Positions 1 to 12,200 of a stretch of 64,000 nt of DNA are shown one piece after another. How positions within the stretch are numbered: the stretch's first letter is position 1; the number at the start of each line of letters is the position of its first letter. The notes beneath the pieces were generated by a model. It was given only the letters and a program-made list of their open reading frames with translations, was not told the DNA's origin and ran no database searches. Source of the stretch: Symbiodinium natans (lineage: Eukaryota; Sar; Dinophyceae; Suessiales; Symbiodiniaceae); assembly GCA_905221605.1 (NCBI GenBank), contig CAJNDS010002455.1:26001-90000 (forward strand). The letters run 5' to 3'. The position numbers were made by a program, and so were the translations under genes.

Positions 1-75
1 GGGTACTTGCAACCTTAATTATAAGTCTACTTGTAACCTACTTAAGGGACTTAGGGAGCTTTTAAGTACAGTAAC
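1..75. repeat. Family B inverted-repeat element, partial copy
   Basis: The window opens inside a copy of the element defined at 43978-44113 and 51421-51548. It shares the motifs ATTATAAG, ACTTAAGGGACTTAGGG and TTTAAGTACAGTAACTG with the interior of the other copies. The left terminus lies outside the window. Confidence 0.5.
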
Positions 76-192
76 TGTGGTATTAAAAAAACCCTAAACC
101 CGAAACCGTAAACCCTAACCCCTAAATCCTAAACCCTAAACCCTAAAACCCTAAACCCTAACTAAGCCTAATTGGGGGGTACGCGTGCGTAG

Positions 193-267
193 ATCATGAC
201 CTGGGCATCCTCGGCTGCCGAGATGCAGTGCTGACAGAGAGGCGGTGCAAAGTGCACTGGCCGCACT
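193..267 (+). CDS. candidate exon, cNMP-binding-like segment
   Basis: After GCGTAG the frame reads HDLGILGCRDAVLTERRCKV. DLGILG followed by ERRCKV resembles the phosphate-binding cassette (usually GELALL...RTATV). It is flanked by CCCTAAA on the left and TTTAGGG on the right. The 3' boundary is unclear; GGCG|GTGCAA is one possible donor. Confidence 0.4.
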
Positions 268-3200
268 TAGGGTTGAGGGGTTGAGGGTTGAGGGTTTAGG
301 GTTTAGGGTTTAGGGTTTAGGGTTTAGGGTTTAGGGTTTAGGGTTTAGGGTTTAGGGGCACAAACGCGCGTTCAGCTCAGACAGGAGGGTGGCTCGAAGG
401 CTCGCTTACTTCTCTGAGAGGAGCTTTCTCTGAGAGGCGCACTCACGCAGGGACAGACGCTTGCAGAATGTCGCTTTCCCAGACGGCTTGCATGCTTGTC
501 AGTAGTGGATGGGATGGACCAGGGGAAGTTCCGGGCACATGTCGCTCAGACCAAGGAACTCGAAAAAACCTGGCGTCCGCAGTTTTAGGGTTTGGGGGTT
601 TAGGGTTTAGGGTTTAGGTCACTGCTCCTGTGTCATCGTGCACGGTGTCGGGGAGCTCTACCTGGTGACTGACTCTGATTTGCTCAATCAGAGCAATGCC
701 AACCTCAGCATGATCGGCGTGTCTGACGGCACCTTGTTAGAATCTTGTTAGACTAAAAAAAATTTCCCCCTCCAAAAGCCTATTCTAATTCTTCAAGCCC
801 CCTAAATGATTTGGTTTCTTCCCCCCGCGACTCGCCGAGTAGAGCTGTCGCTGCGAAAGCCAGGAACAGTTCGGTTATCTAGGCGCATTCGAGTTCTTAT
901 CCCCTCCTGAATGTATGCGGATGTTATCTAGGAGATTTTGTCAAAGGGCTTCATGCGTTCTAGCCGGGGTTATCAGCACTACCCTACACCCCCAAACCCC
1001 TGAGCCCCTTCAACCCCTCAAACCCCTCAAACCCTTAACCCCTAGATCCCTAAACCACTAAACCCCTAAACCCTAAACCACTAAACCCCTGAACCCCTGA
1101 ACCTCTCAACCCCTCAACCCCTAAACCCTAAACCCTAAACCCTAAACCCTAAACCCTAAACCCTACTGTAAACCCCTTAACCCTACACCCCAAGGCCACC
1201 GTGGCCGCCATCACATACTGCACCTGTCTCGAGATGCCGAAGAAGGCTCGCCTCGGTCTTTTGGATTCTTCGGGTTTAGGTTTAGGGTTTAGGATTTAGG
1301 GTTTAGGGTTTGGGGTTCAGGGTTTAGGGTTTAGGGTTCAGGGCTTAAGACTCTTAGGTTTGGGGGTTTAGAACTCTTAGGCTGTGGAGGCTTAGAGTCT
1401 AGATGTGTCGTAGGCTGACTCGACCCAATCCGCTTGCTCGCATCGTAATAATGTTCCCACGCCAGCAACCATCAACCCTAAACCCTAAACCCTAAACATT
1501 GTCATCTAGGCTTCCATAGACCCTAAATCCTAAACCGCTTCTTCTTACCCACATGCCCGAGCACTCATGCCTTTTGTCGGCGTCAGTCTGGGTTTTGGGT
1601 GCTGCGGGGCATGAAGTGGTTATGCTTGAATCCTTCAGAGGTTGCATAGCATTTAGGTTCCCTAAAAACTTAACCCTTAACCCTCAACCCCATTAATTTT
1701 TGTGGTTGCTTCTGTCTCCTTCAAGCTTACTGCTTGGCAACACGGTGTTCTTTTTGTTGGCTTAGGGTCACCCCTAATTTCTGTTTAGGGTTTAGGGTTT
1801 AGGGTTTAGGGTTTGGGGTTCAGGATTCAGGGTTTAGGGTTTAGGGTCCGCAACCCACGGCGTACAAACTGGGGCTTTAGGCGTTACCATCCTAGAGCCC
1901 CCAGCTACGCTGAGCAACCCGGAATGCGACTAAACCCAGTTACACCCTAGACCCTAAACCCTAAACCCTAAACCCTAAATGCCCGAATCCGTATATCCCT
2001 CAATCTCTATAGGATCCAGGCTCCGGATAGGTTTTCGCACTAACGACAAGGCCCCCGGTCCAACCGCAGTCCACCCCCCTAAGAACTCTAAGCCCCTAAT
2101 TTCTGTTTAGGGTTTAGGGTTTAGGGTTTAGGGTTTAGGGTTTAGGGTTTAGGGTTTAGGGTCCCCTGAAGACGCCGCCAACTCCAAAGCTCAACCATGC
2201 GCAGGCCTTTGTGAAAGCCCTGGATCGGCACCCCGAGGACAGCCCGCTGTCTGACTTGCCGAGAGGTGGGTTTAGGGTTTAGGGTTTAGGGCTTAGGGTT
2301 TAGGGTTTAGGGTTTAGGGTTTAGGGTTTAGGGTTTAGGGTTTAGGGTTTAGTTCTGTCAACTGTTAACCCTGAATGCAAGCGTTGGACAGCATCAGTCT
2401 TTGGAGGAGTTGGCATTCCTCGAGGGAGATGCCGAAACAGGTGACACGCAGCCTAGACGACAAGTCAATGGCCAATCTCTTCTACAGGGGTCGGAATAAT
2501 TACTAATAGTATTCCCTTATGGCCCCTGTGTAAAAATTCTAGAAGAACCCCCTCAAAAAACAACAAAAAAACAACTATTCTGATTATTATTATTAAGCTC
2601 ACTTTCTTCAACACTGCCAGCGGCCTGTGGCCATTGTGGCTGTTGACCACCCACTTCAAGGCAGCATTGGCACTTGCCTCACTAGCTTGTCAAACAAGTG
2701 AGCGGCTTAACTCACGTTGGCAGCCAAGGTACTATTATTACTATTTTTTATATTATTCTTACGATTATTATTACTACGATTATTACTACGATTATTACTA
2801 CTTTTATTATTGACATTATTATTAATATTATTGTTATTATTATTGTTATCATTATTATCATTTTTAATATATTCTTATTATTACTACTATTAGTCTGAGG
2901 GTCAATCGACATGGAGCCGCCCTGGGGGGGGGGGGGGGGGGGGGGCACCATCTCGAAGGTGGCGGATGCGCTGGCATTCACTTGCAAGGAAGAGCGGAAT
3001 CATCGGCAGTTCGACAAAAACATCTACCGCGACCATGACTCAAACCCCTGCTAAAGCCTACAAGCCCTAAACACCCTAAAAGCCTGGCAAACCCTTCAAA
3101 CCCTCTAAGCCCTACAATCCCTCTACGATGGACCTCCAGAGCTGCATCTTCGGGAACCGTCTTTCAGCTCTGGGAGCATTATGGGCGCTGTGACTGGGCT

Positions 3201-6200
3201 GTTCAGTCGGAGAGCTTCAGTTGTGGCCCAATTTTTAAGGTACGAAACCCATGGCAGCCCAGTGGTACCCTTTACCCTTTTTTGGTTATGAGTTCCCTTG
3301 TAGAAAAACCAACCAAAAAAAGGGTGCCCTTATTATAATGTGGTTACTGGCTAAACCAAGTGGATCCGGAAATGCCTGAAGCTTCGAGAGCCCCAATAAA
3401 CTAACAAAGATCATTAAAGATATGCTACGGGGGTAGCGGGTACTATCTTTACCATGGTCTGCTGGGTTCAGGGGAATACAGGACTGGGAGACCTAAGTCC
3501 TTAGCAATAATTAGTATCCTTGCATAACAACATGTTAGATACCAAAAGGCAGTAAGCAGGCCCCGATACTCGCCTTACCCCACATCTGTCATCCGCAAGG
3601 CCCTAAGACTCAAACCTCCTAACCCTGACAAAATTCTAAACCCAAACGCTCTGGAACACCAAACCCTAGACCCCCAGACCCTAAACCCCAAACCCAAAAG
3701 CTCTGGAGCACCAGACCCTACACCCCTAAACCCTAAACCCTAAACCCTAAACCCTCAAGCACCAACCGATCTTGGAAGGAGATCGAACACTTCGAACAGC
3801 CGTGGCCTCGAGCGCTTCAGGGGTTTCAAGGGTTTCGGTGCTTGGAGGGTTTAGGGTTTAGGGTTTAGGGTTTAGGGTTTAGGGTTTAGGGCTCAGGGTT
3901 CAGGGTTTAGTTTATGGCTTCACCCTAACCCCGACCCGCTCCAAAAAGACCTCGAGCTGCTTAAACCCTAAGCCCTAGGCCCTAGACCCGAGACCCTAAG
4001 TTCGGATCGGGGGCTGGCGGCAGCCGACCGGGTGGAGAGGCTTTGTGTTGCTCTTCTCGCACAAAGTGCCCAGGTAATTTTTCGACTTGCCGCATCTTGA
4101 TGGCCTTCTCTTACGGGTTCTTAGTAGGGTTTAGGGTGCAGGGTGTAGGGTTTAGGGTTTAGGTTGATAGAGCCTCTTCATGGAATGTGTGGGTACCGAG
4201 TTCACTCATTGCATGCTAAGAACCAGCAAGTGTAGTTCCGAGGGGCGAAATAGACACTCGGAGTGTGGTGACAAGATGCCTGGGTCATTGGTGCCCAGAA
4301 TCATCTCACAACCGTGAAACGAGGTTCTTAAGCAAATTAGTAGTAAACCCAATTCTTCTGAAGGGGAATATAGGGATTGTTGTGTTTTCTTAGTTTTTTT
4401 TCAGGGTTCTTAAGCAAATTAGTGTAAACCAAGGCCTTCTATTTAGGGTTTAGGGTTTAGGGTTTAGGGTTTAGGGTTTAGGGTGCCTCTAGACCCATTC
4501 ATCAACTGGGAGGCTGACCAGGCTCCATGGCGCCGCGGTGGCGAAAGAGATGGGCACCTGGCCCTTTCTCACGAAGGCGCCCAAGGGTTTAGGGTTCAGG
4601 GTTCAGGGTTTAGGGTTTAGGGTTTAGGGTTTGGGGGTTCTGGGGGTGGTTTGGGATTTCTGTTGCAGGGTCGGGTTAAGGCATTCTGGGGCTTTAAGGT
4701 TTGAGGGCCCTAAACCGCAAGCCCTAAACCCCAAGCCCACCCTAAACCCTAAACCCTAGACCCCAAGAAGTCTTCAACCCCGAACCTGAGCCGCATGCCC
4801 AAGCTTTACTTGGGTACCCATTTCGAGCATGTGAATTCTGCATGCGCGTGAGTTCCTGGACTCTCCTCTTGTACTTCTGCTTTGCAGTCAGAGGGTCAGA
4901 GTTTAGAGTTTAGGGTTTCGGGTTTAGGGTTTAGGCTTACATCAAGCTTAAAGTCCAAAGGCCAAAACTGCGCCCGATTCCTTTCGGCGCTTTGGCTATG
5001 GCCCCCTCCCCACTGCAACGTCAGCAAAACCGTTGGGAGATGAGTGAATGCATGAAGAAGAAGCATGAAATGAACAGATGTTGCATTGCACTTAGAAAAA
5101 GACATTTGGGGCTGAGCTCCTTCACAGACCACTTCTCTGTTCTTCTATATTGCAAGTGATATTCCTCACAGTTTTGGATACCAAATTTAGGTCAACCCTT
5201 AACTTAGTATTGCTAGCACAGTCGGCCTTGGGAATAACTGGGAAACCTTGAACCTCTTTGGGCAAGATACCCTCGCTTGACTTGCTATATGCGCCACGCC
5301 CTCTACTACACGGGGTACCAATTTTCACTACCTCCGTCCCCTAAACCCTAAACCCTCAACCCTAAACCCTCAACCCTAAACCCTAAACCCTAAACCCTAA
5401 ACCCTAAGAAACTCAACCTTTACCTTCTTTGGGTACTCGAAATCCCCCTGACGACGAACTCTGAATCGGGAAACTGATTACAGGGCCCCAGAATTTCCTC
5501 TAGTCCTCAACCCTAAACCATAAACCCTAAATCCTAAAAAGTCCCTTACGACGAACCAGCGAGTTGAAAGGACCTGAAGGAACCGGTAACCAGGATGGTA
5601 GGTGAGTATACCCTTTCGACCCTAGGACAGGCCACCATGTTTAGTTGATTATGAGAACCCTAAACCCTCAACCCTAAACCCCAAACCCCAAACCCTAAAC
5701 CCTAAACCCTAAACCCTAAACCCTAAACCCTAAACCCTAAACCCTAAACCCTGAGCCCATCCCGTACTTGAAACCCATGGCAGGCCACGGAACGCCTGCT
5801 CCACGATGGCACGTTCAGTCAGGGGTTCAGGGCTACAACGGCCCCAAAGTTCAGGGTTAGGGTTTAGGCTTTAGGGTTTACGGTTTAGGGTTTGAAACAA
5901 GCCCTAAACCCCTACCAGGTAGGTTCTTGGGAGATTTCATATTTTCCCTTATCGCGTTTAAGATATTCAGGAATATTTTTCAGAGGCTGTTAAGGGCCGT
6001 ACAGTAAACTCCAGAAAGTTGGAACATGGTCTACGGATGAGTAGAGCTGGGATTCCCTTTGGCATGCCTTTTGTCCAAGAGGATAAGGATGAAACACAAA
6101 GCCCTAAACCCTAAGCCCTAAGTGCAAGACCATGACTCCTTGGTGAACCTCAAAGGGGTTCCGTTGCTGAAGTTTACAGGGTAAGGCCCAGACGAAGAAC

Positions 6201-9200
6201 AGATCGATAAGAACAAAAGAAGTAAAAGCTCCTCTCCTCTCAGAAATTCCCTAAACCCTAAGACCTAAACCCTAAACGTCATCTATCATAAGCACCCCGC
6301 AGTTTCCACGTGAGGGGTCAGGGCTTCGGGCTTAGAGTCGTTTCTTTTTATATGGGGCGGTGCAAAGATGGTTTAGGACTCCCCTGCACTTCATCCATAT
6401 CCCCTGAACCCTAAACCCTAGACCCTAATTCCGTTACTCTTGAGCGTGTACTCGTAGGGCGGCTCAGGCCCGTGGGGGTCAGGCTTTGGGGTGTCTTGGG
6501 GCGGTTGTAGTCTTCCTAAACCCTAAACCCTAAACCCTACACCCTAAACCCTAAACCCTCCTTGTTCAGCCGCCCCGAAACCTAGAGGCCTAGAGGCCAG
6601 AGGAGGAGGTTGGATAGTTCAGATAGTGTCGGAGCCCCCGGAACTCCTAGGGGGAAGTTCTATGGTCCCTTATGGTCTTGGACATTTCGGTTTTAGGGTT
6701 TAGAGTTTAGGGGTCTAGGGTTTAGGGTGGGTCTCTGCACAACTCGCTTCAGACATGACGGTGACCGCGGATTTGACCAGACACATCTCCAGTATGAGCT
6801 GGCACACGTCCTCCCTGGACGACTTCAAACACCGGCTTCGCGAGCTCTGCCGCCTCGTTTCAATGTTGAACCACGAGCCGGCGAACTCAGCAAACGAGAC
6901 CTCGCCGAAAATGAACGCCGGCCAGCAGGTATCTCCCAAAATCCCGGGCGTTCTCATGCCAGACGAGCTGAAACCCCAAACCCTAAACCCTAAACCCTAA
7001 ACCCTAAACCCTAAACCCCACTATGCCCTGCATCCGAGGCTCTACTACGTGAACCTCCACGCCTCCCGCGAGAGCGGCTTGGGGGCAGCTGTTGTGTACT
7101 TATAACCATCTTAGGGCACTTAAGGGGGTTGTACTTGTAACTGTACTTATAACCCTATTAGGGCACTTAAGGGGCTTATAAATGGGTTGTGAGTACAGTT
7201 CTCATTGGTTAATAAGTACCATGAACCTCCAAGCATCTGTTGGCTTGGAGGTCGCGGCTCTTTGATTGAGGCGGTCTCAAGACATACCCTCCTCATTGGG
7301 ATTCCGGGGGGTTAGGGTTTAGGGTGTGGGGTTTAGGGGTTGGGGTTTAGGGTTTAAGGTGTGGGGTGTAGGGTTTAGGGTTTAGGGTTAATTTTAGAGT
7401 TTAGGGTTTCTATGTGTGACCCGACTTGCTGGTGGTTGGTCTTAAGTTATCAAGATTGGGAATCCTAAGGCTTAAAAAACTCAGGGGTTTAGGGGGTGCA
7501 CTCTAAAGCTTGCGGGGCCCAGATAACCCATGCCCATGTAATATACCTTCGTTCATCTTATTGTCCCCAATCTTTGTCATAGTGAGGTAACATTTTACAT
7601 CTTTAAGGGTACTTAAACTCAATAAGCAATAGAATTTTAGACATTTGATACTACAGAAATTTACACATTTAATACTGTCCCAACCATGAACTAGTAATCG
7701 AGTTTTTTTGTATTTTCCTGCTAGAAAAAGGGATGTTGGGCTCACTGGGAAGAGGCTTGCGCTTAGGTTTCGGGTTTAGGGTTTCGGGTTTAGGGTCTAG
7801 GGTTTAGGGAGTGAAGGGTTTCGGGTTTAGGGTCTAGGGATTGTAGGGTTGATAAGGTTTTCATGCGACACGTGGGAATTGAACGCCCGATGAACCTGAA
7901 GCATAGGACATGTTTTGTTGTTCTCATGAGATGAGTTGACACATGGCCCCACACCCTTTTCCATCGCCCGCTATGGAACCAACTAGCTTTCAGGAATGTA
8001 GGGTTTGGGGATGAATATTTGGCTTTGGTCACTTCTCTACATGATGCTCCCTTTACTTTTTGGGCACCCTTAATAAGAGGGACCGCCTTATAAGAGCAAT
8101 CCCAACAGGCACCCTGAAACATTGAGCCCTGAACCTCGTCGGCGCCGCCACGAAAGCCTGAGGCACTCCGGTGGGTCAGTGGACCAGCCGGGATGGCGTT
8201 GAGATTCCGACGGACATGGCCTTCCTGGTCGTCTCAGGCTCGGGTCAGGCTTTAGGGCGCAGGGCTTACCCTAAAGCCAAGAGTCTAGGGGTCGGAATAG
8301 TTACGAATCGTATTCTTTGAGGGTCCCTATGTAATTATACCATAATAAGCCCCCCAAACCCTATTCGAATTATTCAGGCCTCTATGGTAAACCCTGTAAA
8401 CCCTGAAGCCCTTGAACCCCAAACCCTTGGAGCTGGGGGTCAACAGCCCGCAGGGTTTAAAAGGTTTGGCTTGCAGGCTTGGGTTTGGGGTATGGGGTTT
8501 AGGGCTCAGGGTTCAGGGTTTAGGGTATAGGCTTTAGGGCTTAGGGTTGAGGGTTTAGGGCTTAGTGCTTAGGGCTTCGGGGTATGGGGGTATTGGGGGT
8601 ATTGGGGGTATTGGGGGTATTGGGGGTGTTGGGGTTTGGGGGTCAGGGTTTAGGAGATGCTTCCTACCGACGCTTCCTAGGTTGTGGGGAGTTCAAGTGA
8701 CTTCAGGGTTGTGGCGGTTATTTAGGGTTTATATTTGGGGTTAAGGGGTTTAGGGCATGGGGTTGCTGAGTAGGTACCGCACTGCCGATGCTCGAAAAAA
8801 CCTCGTACCTTCAGCCTTTCCGGCATCCCCAAACCCGAACTTTCGGATTTAGGATTTTCGGGTTTAGGCTTGGAGGCATGATTGCAGAAGTCGAGGAGCA
8901 CAAAAGCCGAGTCGTTTTTGGGCATAAGGGGTGATAGGGCTTCGCCTTCAAAGCCCGAAACAAGACCTAACCCTAAACCCTAAACCCTAAACCCTAAACC
9001 CTAAACCCTAAACCCTAAACCCTAAACCCTAAACCCCTGAACCTGAGGGTTGAATCAGGGTCTGGGGGCCCTAAACCCAAACCAGCCGCAGGAGAGATCT
9101 ACGTGTCTGAAAACAGCGGCCGGCGCATGCTCATGGCAGAAGGCAGCTGCTTCGGCACCTCCGGTCCTGATTCAGGAGGCTTAGGGTTTAGGGTTTAGGG

Positions 9201-12200
9201 TTTAGGGTTCGGGGGTTTAGGGTTTAGGGTTTCGGGTTTCGGGTTTCGGGTTTCGGGTTTCGTGGGTTTCGGGTTTCTTGGGCTTAGGGTTTGTGGGTAT
9301 AGGGTTTCTGGGCTTTGGGGCTTAGAGAGATTACAGGGCTTATAGGGTTGTTAGAGGGTTTTTAGCATTTCAGGGGTTTCTAGGCTTTATAAGGTGGTGG
9401 GGTTTAGGGGTTGCGGTGGTCTTGGGCAGTCAAAAGCAGGGCGTGGGGGTTAAGCACATTCCACATGTATATACATACATATATGTATAAATAAATATAT
9501 ATATATATAACACATATATATATATATACATATATGCTCATCCACACATTTGGCCTCGGGAAGGCTGGTTTTGGGAGGGGGGGGACTCCAGACTCCAGAT
9601 TTCCAGAAAAATCTGGAGTACCCCCAGACTCCAGATTTCCAGATTTCTAGAAAAAATCTGGAGTACCGGGACCCTGGACTCCAGATTCTGGAGTCTGTAA
9701 TCTGGAGTCTGGGGCCCCGAATACTCCAGATTCTTTCTGGAAATCTGGAGTCTGGACTGGGGCCCCGGATACTCCAGATTTTTTCTGGAAATCTGGAGTC
9801 TGGAGTCCAGGGCCCCGGTACTCCAGATATTTTCTGGAAATCTGGAGTCTGGAGTCCGGGGCCCCGGTACTCCAGATTTTTTCTGGAAATCTGGAGTCTG
9901 GAGTCCGGGGCCCCGGCGGCTCCAGATTTTTCTGGAAGTCTGGAGTCCGGGGCCCGGGTACTCCATATGCACGTTGAGGGATTGCGGTTTAGTGCTTATT
10001 GTTTAGGGTTTTTAGGGTTTAGTGTTTAGGGTTCAGAGTTTAGTGTTTAGAGTCTAGTGTTTAGGTTTTGGTTCCAAAGGTTTAGGGTTTACGTTTTAGG
10101 GTTTAGGGTTAAGCGACTTGGATAATGTCTAAAACCCCAAACCTTATGATGATGAAGCTTTGAAACCCCTGAAGGACTGAAACCCATATGTTTTTTGGTT
10201 TGGTGTCTAGGGTTTAGTGTTTAGGGTGTAGGGTTCAGGTTTTGTTGTTTCGGGTCTAGGGTTTAGTGTCTAGTGTTTAGGGTTTAGTGTGTAGTTTCAG
10301 GGTTTCGTGTTTTGTGTTTAGGGTTGAGTGTTAAGTTTAGAGTCTAGGGTTTAGGTTTAGGGTTTAGGGTCAAGCGGCTTGGCTAAAATCCTAAACGAAG
10401 TAAAACCCTGAACTCTAAAATCCAAACAGTAAGCATCTGAAACCCCTACCGGTTTTTGGTTTCAGGTTTAGATTTAGGAGGGCTTGAGGTCCCGGCTTTT
10501 GGGGGATACTGTTTAGGGTTTAGGGTTTAGTGCTCGGGGTTTAGAGTGTAGGGTTTAGTGTGTAAGGCAACTTTAAAAACCCTTCCGTTTAGGGTTTAGG
10601 GTTTAGTATTCAGGGTTTAGTGTGTAACGTTTAGGGTTTAGTTTTTAGGGTATGGTGTTTAAGTGTTTAGTGTTTAGGGTTGACTGCTTAAGCGTTTAGG
10701 GTTTCGTGGTAAGTGTTTGGGGGGTTTGTGCTAAGGGCTTAGTGTTAAGTTGTTTGGGTTAGTGTTTGGGGTCTGGTGCTGAGTGTTCAGGGCTTCTTGT
10801 TAAGAGTTTCGGGCTTGGTATTTAGGGTTAAGGGTTTTAAGGATTTTTACAAATTCAAATGATCTGGGGAAGGCACCGGGCCTTCCCCATACCATTGGCA
10901 ACTTTAAAAACCCTTCCGTTTAGGGTTTAGGGTTTAGTATTCAGGGTTTAGTGTGTAATGTTTAGGGTTTAGTTTTTAGGGTGTGGTATTTAAGTGTTTA
11001 GTGTTTAGGGTTTACTGCTTAAGCGTTTAGGGTTTCGTGGTAAGTGTTTGGGGGTTTGTGCTAAGGGCTTAGTGTTAAGTTGTTTGGGTTAGTGTTTGGT
11101 TTCTGGTGCTGAGTGTTTAGGGTTAAGTGTTAAGAGTTTCGGGCTTGGTTTTTAGGGTTTCGGGTTCCAAGGGTTTTACAAATTTAAATGATCTGGGGAA
11201 GGCACCGGGGCCTCCCCAGACCATTTCTCAAAACACTTTTTGAAATTTAAATGGTCTGGGAAAGTCACCGAGGCTTCCCCAGACCATCTGAACTTTTAAA
11301 ACCCCTACAGTCTTCTAGAAATCTGTAAAATTCTGTTTAAACATTCTCAGGATTTTTAAGGGTTTAAAGGCTTTTTTTTTAACCTTAAACTGCTTAAACG
11401 TTTAAGTGGCGGCCCTTTTCGGATTTTAAGGATTTTTAAAGTTGTCAATGGTCTGGAGAAGCCCGGGTGCCTTCCCCAGACCATGGGTTTTTTACAAAGC
11501 CTTAAAGTCCTGAAATTCTTACAGTTGTAAATGGCTGTCCTTTTAAAGTTTAGGGCTTTTAGGATGTTCAATTCTAAAATCCGAAACTTCCTTAATGTTG
11601 AACGGCTGCCCTTTTAAAATTTTAAGGTATTTTAGAATTTTAAGGGATAAACGTCTTCATGGTTTTAAGGACTTTTAAGCCTTTTGAATCCTGAAAGTTT
11701 TGAATGGCTTTAAATACCGTAAAGCCCTTAAAATTTTATAAGGGCTGCCCGTTCAAACACAATTAAGGATTTTAAAGGTTTCAAAAATTTGAAATGGTCT
11801 GGGGAAGCCCCGGTGCCTTCCGCAGATCATCTAAATTCCCATAAAACCCCTAAACCCTGAAAAGCCTTAAAATTCTAAATGGCTGCCCTTCTAAAATTTT
11901 ATGGGGCCACAAGACACACGTTTCAGAAGCAACATGCGCATAAAAACACTAGTGTTTTTATAGGGGATAGTATAACAGAGCTTTGTGTATTCCAGTACAG
12001 TTTTTACTGCATTTTTTCCGAGGAAAAAGCAGAAAATCAGACAAAAACGAAGGCAGGAAAACCATAGGTGTGGATCATGGGGGGGGGGGGGCGGGGGTGA
12101 CCATATATATATATATACACGTAGACATATTGACCCACGAACCTCCAAAGTATGGTTGAGTCAGGTAAAATTCTCTTCCACGATCTGTACCTAGAGGCCC

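Noticed and set aside
285-355. Chromosome end/telomere
   Set aside because: TTTAGGG arrays occur in both orientations throughout the 64 kb, are short, and are interrupted by exons and elements; none is terminal.
7860-7930. tRNA on the reverse strand (GTTCAATTCCC-like T loop)
   Set aside because: The T stem does not pair, and no D arm or acceptor stem is found.
9538-10029. 144- and 159-aa ORFs on both strands
   Set aside because: Translations of the 49-bp hairpin repeat.
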